Shown: positions 42,492 through 52,009, numbered from the stretch's first letter. The stretch is 64,000 nt of DNA from Elusimicrobia bacterium GWA2_61_42 (GCA_001799615.1 MGTU01000004.1:62001-126000); one strand, 5' to 3'. The notes: generated from the letters alone by a model not told the origin. A program made the numbers and translations.

Positions 42492-42551
42492 GGCGCCGCC
42501 TTGGGCACTTGGCCTCTGCCCGGAAATCGTATTTTCCGGTACACTATAGTA

Positions 42552-44855
42552 ATGAACCACAACAAAACCACCTCCAAAGTTGTTTTTACTGCGTTCTTCC
42601 TGTCACTCACCTGCGCCGCTTCGGCCCCGGCTCGCGCCGCGGACGATTTCGGTTCCTTCTTTGAAGGGGCCGGCCAGAGCTCCATGGCCGAACTAGTCGG
42701 CGGCCTGCGCGCCGAGAGCGCCAAAGCCCAGGACCCCAAGGCCCCCGAGGCCCAGCCCAGCCAGCCCGTTGCCGGCAATAACGAACTCCTCCATTTCTGG
42801 GAAGACCTGAAGACCGACGTTTTTGACGATGTGTGTAAGGAAGCCCAGCTGGACCTGAGCCAGGGCGCCAGCATCGACAACGTGGGCGGCATAGAAGGCA
42901 AGTTCAAACGCTATCTTAAGCAGTATCCCGATAACCATATAGCCCTTATTGACGAGGTGGGGGTGAAACTGGACGCCGGGCATACGATCAGCGACCTGCT
43001 GAACATAGGCGGCAATTCCTTTAATATAGGCTTCTCCGGGGCCCTCGAGGGCAAGTCGGTGGTGGTTCGCAAGACCGAAGAGACCAGGTACTGCAAAAAC
43101 CTGCTTACCCTGGTGGATTTGCGCAAGGTTAAGACCATTCTCCCCGTAAACGAAAAGCGCATCTCGGAGATGAAGGTCAACGAGATCTGGAAGTTCCCCG
43201 CCGTATTGCGCGCCGGCATCAGCGGCGGCATGGGCGTGGCGGTACAGCCCTGGGCCACCGTCTCCTTCTCCCTGGGCACTTCCAAGGAACTGAAGCCCTC
43301 CGTAACCCTTTACAGGATGAGCGAGAACGCCCTGCGCCTGCGCATCCGCCTGGACCGCATCACCGTCAAGAGCGGCGGCGCCTCCGTGGGCACCTCCTTC
43401 GACGCGGGCATGATCGGCCTGCCGGAAGCCGAGGGCTTCCTGATGAAAGAGCTCAACAAGACCGTAGTGAAGGAATTCAACAAGTACCTGGCGCTGCGCA
43501 TGGGCCTTTCCCAGAGCCGCGTAAAGGGCAAGAAGCTGCTGCTCGAGTTCATCATAGACCCCAAGAATCCCGAACAGGTGGCCAAGCTGACGGAGTTCCT
43601 GAAAGGCGACCTGAGCATTATAAAGAAGCTCATCCAGATGGGCATCCGCTTCAACGATTACTCCGACACCGACGACAACTCCAACGGGCAGAACGCCCTG
43701 AACGAAGTGGAGAACGTGGCCGAGCAGGGGCTGGGGCTTAACTCCACCTTCGCGGGGTCCAACCACTTCAGCGGCACCTCCAACGGCTTCAACCTCACGC
43801 TGCCGGTGCTGGTGCAGCACGAGTCCAGCACGGGCCAGCGCTACGACAGGTACCAGACGATGAACGGCGCGCAGGTGCTGCACGTCCACAACGTTTCCAA
43901 GAACTCCTCCAACAGCAACATCAACATCCCCGTGGTCGGCAAGATCTTCAAGCACAACACCAACCAGAACTTCTACGTGGTGAACTACGAGAACCGCGAC
44001 GGCGCCATGTCCGAGGGCGCGGTGGTCTACCAGCGCTACGAGGGCTACATAAAGCACGACGAGCGCGACGCCCGCGGCATGGTCACCAACATGAACGAGA
44101 TCCTCAAGTACGCCGGCACCAAGGGCAACGGCGTCAACAGCGAATTCATGGTGGACGTCAACACCCTGTTCCCCAGGCTGGCGGCCGAGGAAGCCAATCC
44201 CTCCGGCAGCGACAGCGAGGGCAACCCGGCGGTGGACTCCAAGAGCTACAAGTCGGCCCTCATGTCCTTCTCCCTGGTCTTCACCAAGGAAGCCGTGCGC
44301 GACATCCTGGCCGCCCCCGCGGTCACCATAATGAAGGCCGTCCTTAACGTGATGGAAGGCCTGGACCGCGAGATCGTCAGCAAGGTGCAGCACCTCTTCA
44401 AGATGAATACCGAGGGCAAGGTGGACTACGACTGGAAGGCCGCCAACAAGCTGCTGAGCGACTACAAGCGCGACGGCGACAACGCTTTCGACCCCCTCAG
44501 CGTCGTGAACTCCTTCTGCTACAACGTGTCCCGGATAGTGGCCGACCTCGCCACCGTGCGCAATACCGCGGACCAGAAAGAACGGGCCGCGCGCCTCTCC
44601 AAAGTGCTGGCGGGCAAGGGCAAGAGCGGCCTGGGCTACGAAGGCCTTATGCAGGTGCTGATACAGCTGGTGGACGTGAAAGACCTTTACGCCAACCTCA
44701 ACGTTCAGACCGACAAGCGCATCAAGGGCGAGGCCGACATAGCCAGCACCTACAACGTCTACAACAACAACCTGCAGGCCGGCTATAATACGCAGCTCAA
44801 CAACGCCAACGCCCTGCGGGACCGCTTCTCCGACCCCTCGCTGCTCAGCGACTAG
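42552..44855 (+). CDS. Large secreted protein of unknown function
   Basis: ATG 42552 gives a clear signal peptide (about 1-31, ending PARAAD). The 767-aa mature-plus-signal product has no membrane helix after the signal. Residues about 100-300 mix helices and strands; the middle (about 410-540) is rich in Ser, Asn and Gly (SNHFSGTSNGFNLTLPVLVQ, NVSKNSSNSNINIPVVGK); the C-terminal 200 residues are helical. I recognise no domain. Its size, its composition and the absence of other genes in its transcript suggest a surface or periplasmic structural protein. Confidence 0.8.
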   Translation: MNHNKTTSKVVFTAFFLSLTCAASAPARAADDFGSFFEGAGQSSMAELVGGLRAESAKAQDPKAPEAQPSQPVAGNNELLHFWEDLKTDVFDDVCKEAQLDLSQGASIDNVGGIEGKFKRYLKQYPDNHIALIDEVGVKLDAGHTISDLLNIGGNSFNIGFSGALEGKSVVVRKTEETRYCKNLLTLVDLRKVKTILPVNEKRISEMKVNEIWKFPAVLRAGISGGMGVAVQPWATVSFSLGTSKELKPSVTLYRMSENALRLRIRLDRITVKSGGASVGTSFDAGMIGLPEAEGFLMKELNKTVVKEFNKYLALRMGLSQSRVKGKKLLLEFIIDPKNPEQVAKLTEFLKGDLSIIKKLIQMGIRFNDYSDTDDNSNGQNALNEVENVAEQGLGLNSTFAGSNHFSGTSNGFNLTLPVLVQHESSTGQRYDRYQTMNGAQVLHVHNVSKNSSNSNINIPVVGKIFKHNTNQNFYVVNYENRDGAMSEGAVVYQRYEGYIKHDERDARGMVTNMNEILKYAGTKGNGVNSEFMVDVNTLFPRLAAEEANPSGSDSEGNPAVDSKSYKSALMSFSLVFTKEAVRDILAAPAVTIMKAVLNVMEGLDREIVSKVQHLFKMNTEGKVDYDWKAANKLLSDYKRDGDNAFDPLSVVNSFCYNVSRIVADLATVRNTADQKERAARLSKVLAGKGKSGLGYEGLMQVLIQLVDVKDLYANLNVQTDKRIKGEADIASTYNVYNNNLQAGYNTQLNNANALRDRFSDPSLLSD

Positions 44856-44871
44856 CCCCGCTGTATAGATA

Positions 44872-44906
44872 AAAAAAGCCCCCCGGCAAAACCGGGGGGC
44901 TTTTTT
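44872..44906. terminator. Bidirectional terminator
   Basis: AAAAAAGCCCCCCGG-CAAAA-CCGGGGGGCTTTTTT between the secreted protein (plus) and pyrB (minus). Confidence 0.9.
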
Positions 44907-44921
44907 GTTGGCTCCGTGCTG

Positions 44922-45983
44922 CTACCTGATCTTGCCGTCCACGCCGAAGATGTAGGCCATCAGGGCGGCGCGGGCCCACATGCCGTTGCGCTCCTGGCGC
45001 CAGAACACGGCGCGCGGGTCGTCGTCGACGGTCACTTCGATCTCGTGCCGGCGGGGCAGCGGGTGCAGGATCACGCAGGTTTTTTTTATGAGGTCCAGAT
45101 GTTCCTTGCGGAAGTGGAAGGGGGAATAGTCCACGGCTTTGGACTCGCCGGACTTGTCGTGCTCGTCCTGGATGCGGGTCATGTAGATGGCGTCGGCGCT
45201 TTTCATCACGCCTTTGAAATCCTCGGTCTCGGTGAACGGGATATTGTGGCGCTTGAGGAACTCCAGGATGTCGGGTTCCATGCAAAACTGCCGCGGAGAG
45301 ACGAAGGAGAGCGAGACGTTCTTGTAGTTCTTCATCAGGTAGCTGAGGGAGCGCACGGTGCGGCCGCGCTTGAGGTCGCCGACCATCACTATGTGCTTGC
45401 CGTCCAGCTCGCCGCCGAAGCTGCGGTGCAGGGTGTACATGTCCAGCAGCGCCTGGGTAGGGTGCTGGTCCTTGCCTGAGCCGCCGTTGACTATGGGCAC
45501 GGGGCGGCCGGTGCGGTTCATCAGCCAGGCGGTCTTTTCCACGAAGCCGGGGGCGGGGTGGCGCATGATGATCATGTCGACGTAGCTGGAGAAGGTGCGC
45601 ACGGTGTCTTCGGGGGTTTCGCCTTTTACTTCGGAGGAGGTGGTGGTGTCGCGGATCTCGGAGGTCTTGATGCCCAGGATATGGCAGGCGTTGAGGAAGG
45701 ACATGAAGGTGCGGGTGGAAGGCTGCACGAAGTACAGCATGGCGCGCTTGTCGGAGAGTAGGGCGGAGACGTAGTCGGCGCCGTCTTTTTTCTGCGTGAC
45801 TGCCCTTAGCCGGTCGGCGGTGCTGAAGAGGTGTTCGAGCAGTTCGCGGTTGAGCTGCTGGGCGAAGAGGCAGTCGTAGAGGCGCCCGTCCTTCGAGAAG
45901 AAGGGGGTTTTTTCGGAGATGGGGCGGGGGTAGAAGTTCTCCCAGTCGGGCTGCACGCTGGTCATGGCTTGTGTTCTTTGCAT
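44922..45983 (-). CDS. pyrB: Aspartate carbamoyltransferase
   Basis: The enzyme joins carbamoyl phosphate and aspartate in pyrimidine synthesis. The 353-aa product has the carbamoyl-phosphate loop FVQPSTRTFMSF (S89-T92), HPTQALLD (174-181), VMVGDLKRGRTVRSL and HPLPRRHEIE. It is longer than E. coli PyrB (311 aa), mainly at the N-terminus. An AGGAGGA SD precedes the ATG by 6 nt. No pyrI regulatory subunit follows. A structured repeat element lies about 80 bp upstream in the sense direction. Confidence 0.95.
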   Translation of the reverse strand: MQRTQAMTSVQPDWENFYPRPISEKTPFFSKDGRLYDCLFAQQLNRELLEHLFSTADRLRAVTQKKDGADYVSALLSDKRAMLYFVQPSTRTFMSFLNACHILGIKTSEIRDTTTSSEVKGETPEDTVRTFSSYVDMIIMRHPAPGFVEKTAWLMNRTGRPVPIVNGGSGKDQHPTQALLDMYTLHRSFGGELDGKHIVMVGDLKRGRTVRSLSYLMKNYKNVSLSFVSPRQFCMEPDILEFLKRHNIPFTETEDFKGVMKSADAIYMTRIQDEHDKSGESKAVDYSPFHFRKEHLDLIKKTCVILHPLPRRHEIEVTVDDDPRAVFWRQERNGMWARAALMAYIFGVDGKIR

Positions 45984-46058
45984 TGTCTTCCTCCTGGATT
46001 TTTAAAGCTATTTATAAATCTTTAACTGTGAGTTCTGGGTAACGGGGCCGCGGGGTGC

Positions 46059-46206
46059 CCGGTCGGGGCAGCCATGGGGACCGGAACGCAAAAACAGTGT
46101 CTCGCACACCGTGCTCGCACTTCCCCGCCTCGCCCTTCGCGCTTACGCAAGCTCAGGGCTCCGGCAGGGTTTTGCTAACCCGGTCCCCACGTCTGCCCCT
46201 CCGGAT
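46059..46206 (-). repeat. Three-hairpin structured element, copy R2
   Basis: On the minus strand the closing stem pairs GGGGACCGG with CCGGTCCCC (46188-46180 with 46084-46076), GCAAAAC with GTTTTTGC, and outside it GGGGCAG with CTGCCCC. Inside are a GCCCT/AGGGC hairpin containing GCTTGCGTAAGC and an AGTG-GCAC-GGT-GTGC-CACT hairpin. The core GCACGGTGTGC is identical to R1. It lies upstream of pyrB in sense orientation, and nothing else occupies this 280-bp gap. Confidence 0.75.
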
Positions 46207-46263
46207 TGGTGAACGCTGGTCGCGTTTGGCTGGTTATAAAAAGAGCTGTTAAAAAACCACTCG

Positions 46264-46779
46264 TCAGGGGGCGGTTATTGCTACGAGGTCGAGGAGGACG
46301 AGTTTGTTGGCGCGGCCGAGTTTTACTTTGGCGACCACGGAGCCGGAACGGGCGTCTTTGAGCGGGTTGTTCTCGTTCAGGTAAAAGCGCTCTATGCCGT
46401 AGGTGGCGCGGAAAAGGCCGCGGAAGCTGAAGTTTACATAGGCTTTGGCCCATTGGCCTTCGCCGGGGGTTTCGGCGCAGGCGGCAGCTTCGTATATTTT
46501 AACCGGGCCGGCGGCCGTTTGGGCGGTCCTGCCTTTGTCTTCCAGTTTTACGTAAAGCTGTAGGCCGGCGTCGTGGCGGGCAAGGCCGCGGCAGGGCTCC
46601 GGGGTGTTGATGGCATAGCTGAGGGCCACGTAGGTGCCGCTCAGCCAGTCGCGGGGGTCTACGGGGGCGGTTTCCAGGTAGAACACCGGGGAATCGGTAT
46701 TCCTCGAGGACAGCAGCCAGCCGCCCCAGGCGGCGAAGAACAGCAGCTGCAGGCCCAGCGCTATTTTTAATTTATTCAT
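46264..46779 (-). CDS. GDYXXLXY-domain membrane-anchored protein
   Basis: The 171-aa product has one N-terminal membrane helix (about 5-23) and a periplasmic domain with the family hallmark near DPRDWLSGTYVALSYAI, a variant of GDYxxLxY. Its ATG overlaps the stop of the upstream DUF2157 gene. GDYXXLXY and DUF2157 proteins often occur together, sometimes fused; their function is not known. The pair is the only content of this transcript. Confidence 0.8.
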   Translation of the reverse strand: MNKLKIALGLQLLFFAAWGGWLLSSRNTDSPVFYLETAPVDPRDWLSGTYVALSYAINTPEPCRGLARHDAGLQLYVKLEDKGRTAQTAAGPVKIYEAAACAETPGEGQWAKAYVNFSFRGLFRATYGIERFYLNENNPLKDARSGSVVAKVKLGRANKLVLLDLVAITAP

Positions 46780-48092
46780 TTCTTCACCGACTCTATCAGG
46801 GCTTTTCGGCCCCGGTTAACGAAATAGGCCAGCGCCGCGAAGGCGAGGCCGGTTATGATGAAGGCCACGCCGCTCTTGAGCAGGCCGCCGAAAATATCTA
46901 CGAAGCGGGTGACCGCGGTCAGCGTTATCACCAGCACGCCGCGGTTAATGAGCTTCTCGTCGGAATTCCTGGCGCCGCTCATGATGCAGCCGACGCCGAA
47001 GGCGGCCAGGATGAAGTTGGCGGTCACGGCCAGGGCTTTGGCGTGGACCTCGGTGGCGCCGAAGAGGAAGAAGGCGCACAGCACCGAGGCCGCCAGCAGG
47101 CCTTTGGCCACAAGGTCCTCTTCCCGGCCTTCAGGCAGCAGGCGCTGGGGCCTGAAGAGCGCGGTCAGCAGGGCCCCGGCGAAAATTATCCAGGTCAGGG
47201 CGGCGCCGTAAACGGTATCGGTGCCGCGCAGGCCATGGTAAGCGTGCGGCTTGTAATGCCAGAAGAAGGTCATGGCGTAGACCGAGGCCGTCCAGACGGT
47301 GAGCGGCAGGCCGGCCTTTTCGCTGTCCGGCCGGCGGCCCCAGGAAAGCCACAGCACCGCGAGGGACATGCCCGCCAGCAGCACCAGCGCCTCGGAGCGC
47401 ACCTTTATGGCGGTGTCGGCCGCCAGCATGAAGAAAGTCCAGACCGCGGCGGCGCCCAGGGGCGCGCCCAGCTTCTGGCCCGGGTACAGGGCCGCACCGC
47501 CGGCCAGGACCACGAGGGCCAGCGGCCAGTGCCACAGCGGCTGGGCCGCGCGGCCATAGTTGGCGGTGAGCGCCAGCATATTGGAAGAACCGAGGGTGCC
47601 CCAGAAAAGAACGGCAAAAAGCAGGAACGAGACCAGGTAGGCGGCCAGCGGCCTTTTGGAGAAGGCGGCCAGCGGGGCGGAGATAGCCGCCCAGGCCAGG
47701 TAAGGCTTTACCGGGTCGCCGCTGAGGTTGAAGATCTGCGCGTAAAGGCCTATGCCCAGCGCCGGCATGAAGAACCAGAGTATCTCCAGCGGGGCGGCGG
47801 CGGGCTTGTCCTGCAGCCGCAGGGCGGCAGCGGCCGTTCCCGCGAAAAGCAGCAGGTAAGCGCACATCTTGGCGATGGCGCCTATCTTGTCCCAGTTATG
47901 CGCCGCCACTAAAATGAACCCCAGCGCTATAAAGAGCCCGGCGGCCGCGGCTATCCAGTGGACGGCTTTAAAAGAGGCCAGGGGCCTGGAGGCGTAGGCG
48001 CTGTCCCAGGTCCCGGCGGCCTGTTCGGGCGTAATAAGGCCTTTGGCCGCGGCTTGCGCCAGGTCGTTCTTTAATCTTTTGTAATAGGACAT
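46776..48092 (-). CDS. DUF2157 polytopic membrane protein
   Basis: The 438-aa product has a short cytosolic N-terminus (YYKRLKNDLAQAAAKGLITPEQA) typical of DUF2157, then about 12 membrane helices. ILVAAHNWDKIGAIAKM near residue 60 is the family signature (the HNW motif). It overlaps the GDYXXLXY gene by 4 bp. No function is established for the family. Confidence 0.85.
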   Translation of the reverse strand: MSYYKRLKNDLAQAAAKGLITPEQAAGTWDSAYASRPLASFKAVHWIAAAAGLFIALGFILVAAHNWDKIGAIAKMCAYLLLFAGTAAAALRLQDKPAAAPLEILWFFMPALGIGLYAQIFNLSGDPVKPYLAWAAISAPLAAFSKRPLAAYLVSFLLFAVLFWGTLGSSNMLALTANYGRAAQPLWHWPLALVVLAGGAALYPGQKLGAPLGAAAVWTFFMLAADTAIKVRSEALVLLAGMSLAVLWLSWGRRPDSEKAGLPLTVWTASVYAMTFFWHYKPHAYHGLRGTDTVYGAALTWIIFAGALLTALFRPQRLLPEGREEDLVAKGLLAASVLCAFFLFGATEVHAKALAVTANFILAAFGVGCIMSGARNSDEKLINRGVLVITLTAVTRFVDIFGGLLKSGVAFIITGLAFAALAYFVNRGRKALIESVKK

Positions 48093-48180
48093 AACTTTGT
48101 TCGCCGCGTACGGCCGCCCGCCGCGCCTGCCAGGCCTTACCCGGAATCAATTATATTAAAAAAGGGCCGCGGCTATTTTA

Positions 48181-48186
48181 TAGAAT
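48181..48186 (+). promoter_or_regulatory. TAGAAT box 6 nt before the GT-C-like gene
   Basis: TAGAAT then TGATTC and ATG 48193, with no SD: a likely leaderless start. Confidence 0.4.
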
Positions 48187-48192
48187 TGATTC

Positions 48193-49956
48193 ATGCATGA
48201 CCGCGACAGGATATTCGGCATACTGGGGTGGGGCGCCTTCGCCTTCGCCGCTTCTGCTTTTTTCCTGCCGGTCATAAACCCGGATATTTTCTGGCACCTG
48301 TCCGCCGGCAAATACACGCTGGCGCACCTGGCCCCGCCGCGCGCGGATTTCCTTTCCTGGCCTCTGGCCGGCGCGGATTGGGTGGATTTCGAATGGCTGC
48401 CGCAGGTGATTTACTACCTCATTCACCGCGCGGCCGGGTTCTGGGGGCTGCTGTTCTTCAAGGCCGGCCTGCTGGCGCTGACGCTGCTGGTTTTCAGGGG
48501 GATACTGCTGCTCTACGGGCGCGCCCGCCTGCTGCCGCTGGCGCTGCCTTTTTTCGCCGCGGCTATTATCACCAACAGCGACCTGCGCCCCGAGAACTTC
48601 ACTCTGCTGTTCTTCACCATAACCCTGTATTACCTGGAAAAAAGCCGCCTGACGGCGCTGCCGGCCGGGTGGCGGTTCAAGGCGGCGGTATTCGCTTTCT
48701 TCGCGCTGTGGACCAACCTGCACGCCGGTTACCTTTACGGCCTGGCCCTGGTGGGCCTTTACGCCGCCGGTGAATTCTTCGAGGAAGAACTGCCTTTCAT
48801 CTACGGCAAGGCGTCTTTCGCCCGCCCGCAAAAAAGCCTGGCCTACCTGGGCCTGTTCTTTACCGGCCTCGTTTCCAGCCTGGCCAACCCCTACGGCTGG
48901 AAGATCTACTCGGTCATCTCCAACCACCAGCGGCACATAACCACTTTGCAGGAACACATCCAGGAGTGGAACACCTTCGACCTGACCAACGCCTACCAGT
49001 GGCCTTACGTGCTGGCCCTGGCCGTGGTAATGGGGAGTTTGGTGTTCTTCCTGCTGCGGCGCCGGCATACGGCGTACACGCATTTCGCCTGCCTGATGTT
49101 CTTCCTGTGGGCTTCGGCCAACCACGCCCGGCACATACCTTTTTTTATCATTACCGGCCTGGCTTTCCTGCTGGCCCTGCCCTGGCCCGGCCTGCCCGAA
49201 AAGGGGTTGAAGCGCGCCGCGGCGCTGGGCGCGGCGGCCGCCTGGCTGCTCGTCAACGCGTGGTTCTACAACAATTTCATCTGGACGCAGTATGCCGCCA
49301 AGCCGGAGCTCTTCAAGTGGGGCTCGGCGGGGCTGTCTGATTTCCTCCGGACCAATAAAAAAGAACTGTCGGGCCTGAAACTTTTTAATCCCTGGGGCTG
49401 GGGCGGCTGGCTGGGCTGGGAACTGGCGCCGGACTACAAAGTGTTCATAGACGGCCGCTACCTTTTCCACGACAAGATCGTGGAAGTGGTGGGGGTGCGC
49501 AACGGCCCGCAGAACTGGCGCGAAATGATCGGGAAGTACGGTTTCGACCTGATGCTGATAACTTTGGACGAACCGAAGGTCCCGCTGAAGCAGAAGCTGG
49601 CCGACGGCAGCAGCGGCATTTTCTGGCGGCCCTCGTACTTGTTCTACCTGCCGCGCTCGGAGTGGGCCGTGGTGTACTGGGATTATTCCGTGGCGGCTTT
49701 GGTCAGGCGCTCCGCGGTGCCTGCCGGCTGGCTGGCCGGGCGGGAGTTCCGCTACCTGCGCCCGGCCGACAGCCTTAACCTGGTGGCCCCGCTGATGGGG
49801 GGAGAACTGCCTCTTTCCGCGGTCCGCCGCGAGGCGCTGCAGTATTTAAAGAACCACCCGACCTCCGGGGACAGTTCGCCCGCAGCCGATATCATGAGCT
49901 TCATGGGCGGGCTGGAGACGCTGTGCGCCCAGAAAGGAACCAGATGCAGGCAATAA
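48193..49956 (+). CDS. Polytopic membrane protein, GT-C glycosyltransferase-like
   Basis: The 587-aa product has about ten membrane helices in residues 10-360 and a soluble C-terminal domain of about 200 residues. NPDIFWHLSAGKY between helices 1 and 2 resembles the catalytic Asp region of GT-C enzymes that use lipid-linked sugars, and LRPENFT and NLHAGYLYG are typical of this uncharacterised group. The C-terminal domain holds FNPWGWGGWLGWEL and FIDGRYLFHD. The substrate is unknown. The last 13 bp overlap the start of the transporter gene. Confidence 0.6.
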   Translation: MHDRDRIFGILGWGAFAFAASAFFLPVINPDIFWHLSAGKYTLAHLAPPRADFLSWPLAGADWVDFEWLPQVIYYLIHRAAGFWGLLFFKAGLLALTLLVFRGILLLYGRARLLPLALPFFAAAIITNSDLRPENFTLLFFTITLYYLEKSRLTALPAGWRFKAAVFAFFALWTNLHAGYLYGLALVGLYAAGEFFEEELPFIYGKASFARPQKSLAYLGLFFTGLVSSLANPYGWKIYSVISNHQRHITTLQEHIQEWNTFDLTNAYQWPYVLALAVVMGSLVFFLLRRRHTAYTHFACLMFFLWASANHARHIPFFIITGLAFLLALPWPGLPEKGLKRAAALGAAAAWLLVNAWFYNNFIWTQYAAKPELFKWGSAGLSDFLRTNKKELSGLKLFNPWGWGGWLGWELAPDYKVFIDGRYLFHDKIVEVVGVRNGPQNWREMIGKYGFDLMLITLDEPKVPLKQKLADGSSGIFWRPSYLFYLPRSEWAVVYWDYSVAALVRRSAVPAGWLAGREFRYLRPADSLNLVAPLMGGELPLSAVRREALQYLKNHPTSGDSSPAADIMSFMGGLETLCAQKGTRCRQ

Positions 49957-51170
49957 TTTCCGAGGTCAGGTCCCACCCGCTGGCGCTGTTCGCTGATTTC
50001 CGCCGGCTTTTCGCCGGCCGGGTGATCTCGGCCGTAGGCGACAAATTCTTCGCCATCGCCATCGCCTGGTGGGTGCTGTCCGAGGCGGGGCCCAACTCCA
50101 AGTTCCACCTGGGGCTGGTAATGGCCGTGAACGTGCTGCCGGTAGTGGTCTTCGGCCCGCTGCTGGGCACGCTGTCGGACAGGTCCGACAAGCGCAAGGT
50201 GATGCTGGGCGCTGACGCGGCCCGGGCGCTGCTGGTGCTGCTGCTGGCGGCGCTGCTCTGGAGCGGCCGCCTTAACCTGTACTGGCTTTATTCCATCTGT
50301 TTTCTTATCTCCGGGTTCGGCCCGCTGTTCGAGTCCGCCGTGGCGGCCTCCATCCTGCGGCTCACTTCCCCGGAAAAAATGCCGCAGGCGGTGGCCGCGG
50401 ACTCCTCCGTGCTGCAGCTGTCCAACGTGATCGGCTCGGCCCTGGGCAGCGTGCTGATGGCCGCGGCCGGCGTGGCCGGCGCGTTCCTGTTCAACGCCGC
50501 GGGCTATCTGGCGTCGTTCGCCGCCGTCCGGGGGATAAAAACCAGCCTGGCCCCGGAGGACAGGACGGAGAGTTCCTTTATCGCGGAGTTCAAAGAGGGC
50601 CTGGCCTATACCTTCGGCAACAAGCCCGTGCTGGCCCTCATCCTGTCCTTCGCCACCTTCAACTTCTTCGTGTCGCCCATTCTTATCCTCATTCCCATGA
50701 TCGTGAAGTTCACGCTGAAGGAGTCGGTGACCTGGCTGGCCATCTTCGAGGCCTTCTTCGCGCTGGGGTCGGCCGCGCTGGCCGTCGGGCTCAGTTTCAA
50801 GAAGTCTTACGGCAGCATTTACGGCTGGCTGTTCGCTTCGCTGCTGCTGGTGGGCCTGTCCTTCGGCGGGCTTTATTTCATCGCCGATAAATACGCGGCC
50901 TGCGCGCTGCTCTTCGCCGCCGGCGCCGCGCTGGGCGGCGGCAACACCATCGCCATCACGCTGTTCCAGGCCACCGTGCCGGACGCGATGAAGGGCCGGT
51001 TCTTCTCCGTGCTGACCACGCTGGCCTACGCGGTAATGCCGCTCGCCTTCATGGTGAACGGGCTGCTGGCCGAGAAATTTTCAGTGGGTTTCTGCCTGGC
51101 GCTCAACGCCCTGGCCGTGCTGGCGCTTTCCTTCGTGGTGCTGCTGATCCCCCGCCTGGAATATAAATAA
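49944..51170 (+). CDS. MFS transporter (EntS/MFS_3-like)
   Basis: ATG 49944, preceded by AAAGGA, is preferred to an in-frame GTG at 49923. The 408-aa product has 12 predicted membrane helices. FRRLFAGRVISAVGDKFFAIAIAWW at the N-terminus and GPLLGTLSDRSDKRKVMLGADAARA between helices 2 and 3 are typical of the MFS_3 exporter group, which includes siderophore and macrolide exporters. The cargo is unknown. It starts inside the end of the GT-C-like gene, so the two are probably translated together. Confidence 0.88.
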   Translation: MQAIISEVRSHPLALFADFRRLFAGRVISAVGDKFFAIAIAWWVLSEAGPNSKFHLGLVMAVNVLPVVVFGPLLGTLSDRSDKRKVMLGADAARALLVLLLAALLWSGRLNLYWLYSICFLISGFGPLFESAVAASILRLTSPEKMPQAVAADSSVLQLSNVIGSALGSVLMAAAGVAGAFLFNAAGYLASFAAVRGIKTSLAPEDRTESSFIAEFKEGLAYTFGNKPVLALILSFATFNFFVSPILILIPMIVKFTLKESVTWLAIFEAFFALGSAALAVGLSFKKSYGSIYGWLFASLLLVGLSFGGLYFIADKYAACALLFAAGAALGGGNTIAITLFQATVPDAMKGRFFSVLTTLAYAVMPLAFMVNGLLAEKFSVGFCLALNALAVLALSFVVLLIPRLEYK

Positions 51171-51174
51171 AGAC

Positions 51175-51197
51175 CCCGCGGGCTGCCGCGGGATCTT
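51175..51197 (+). terminator. Terminator after the MFS gene
   Basis: CCCGCGG-GCTG-CCGCGGG followed by ATCTTTTCC. A second GC-rich hairpin with a TTTTT loop (about 51220-51244) lies between the convergent genes. Confidence 0.75.
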
Positions 51198-51245
51198 TTC
51201 CGGTCTTGAAAGCCGTCCCTCCCGGGGCGGCTTTTTGCCGCCCGG

Positions 51246-52001
51246 CTAGGCCGGGTTGGGGATGTCTATGAACTCGGTCTTAACTTTGAATTTCTTTTCC
51301 AGCAAGGCGGCCAGGGCCTGTACCCCGGGCTTCTCGCTGTTATAGTGCCCGGCCGAGATAAAGTTGGCGCGCGTCTCGCGGGCGTACTCCTGCGTGCCTT
51401 CCAGCACGTCGCCGGCTATGTACAGGTCCAGGCCCGCCTTCACCGCGTGGTGCAGCATGCCCGCCGCCCCGCCGCTTATCACCCCTATGGTCCGGATCTT
51501 CTCCCTGCCGAAGCGGAAGCAGAGAGGTTCAGCGTCCAGCTTTATGGCCAGCGCGGCGGCTATGTCGCCGATGGCCGCGGCTTTCGGCAGGGCGCCGCTG
51601 AAGCCCACCGTCTCGCCGTTGTAGACCCCGAACGGCTTCATTTTTTTTACGCCGAGCATGGCCAGCAGGCGGGCGTTGTTGCCCACGACGGGGTGCTTGT
51701 CGAGCGGCAGGTGCCACGCGCAGAGCGAGAGCCCGCCGTTAAAGAGCGTCTCGAGCTTGCGCTTGAGCGGGCCGGTAAAGCGCTGGGACTGTCCCCAGAG
51801 CAGGCCGTGGTGTACTATCAGCATGTCCGCGCCGCCGGCGGCCGCGCGCCGGATGCATTCCAGCGAGGCCGAAACTCCGAAGGCGATCTTCTTCACCTGC
51901 TCCCGGCCTTCGGCCTGCAGGCCGTTCATGGAGTTGTCTTTGATATTCTTTGAATCCAGGTAGGAATCCGTGAAAGCAACTATTTTATCCCTGTCAGCCA
52001 T
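51246..52001 (-). CDS. Nif3-like dinuclear metal-centre protein
   Basis: The 251-aa protein belongs to the Nif3/YbgI family (also called GTP cyclohydrolase 1 type 2 homologues). Metal-site landmarks are MLIVHHGLLWG, AWHLPLDKHP and the C-terminal ISAGHYNSEKPGVQAL. Members form toroidal hexamers with two metals per subunit; the physiological reaction is unsettled. It is the last gene of a four-gene minus-strand run, 8 bp after the glucodextranase-like gene. Confidence 0.92.
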   Translation of the reverse strand: MADRDKIVAFTDSYLDSKNIKDNSMNGLQAEGREQVKKIAFGVSASLECIRRAAAGGADMLIVHHGLLWGQSQRFTGPLKRKLETLFNGGLSLCAWHLPLDKHPVVGNNARLLAMLGVKKMKPFGVYNGETVGFSGALPKAAAIGDIAAALAIKLDAEPLCFRFGREKIRTIGVISGGAAGMLHHAVKAGLDLYIAGDVLEGTQEYARETRANFISAGHYNSEKPGVQALAALLEKKFKVKTEFIDIPNPA

Positions 52002-52009
52002 GTGCCCCC

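Noticed and set aside
42545-42550. TATAGT as a leaderless -10 box for the large secreted protein
   Set aside because: It ends 1 nt before the ATG, so transcription would start inside the coding sequence.
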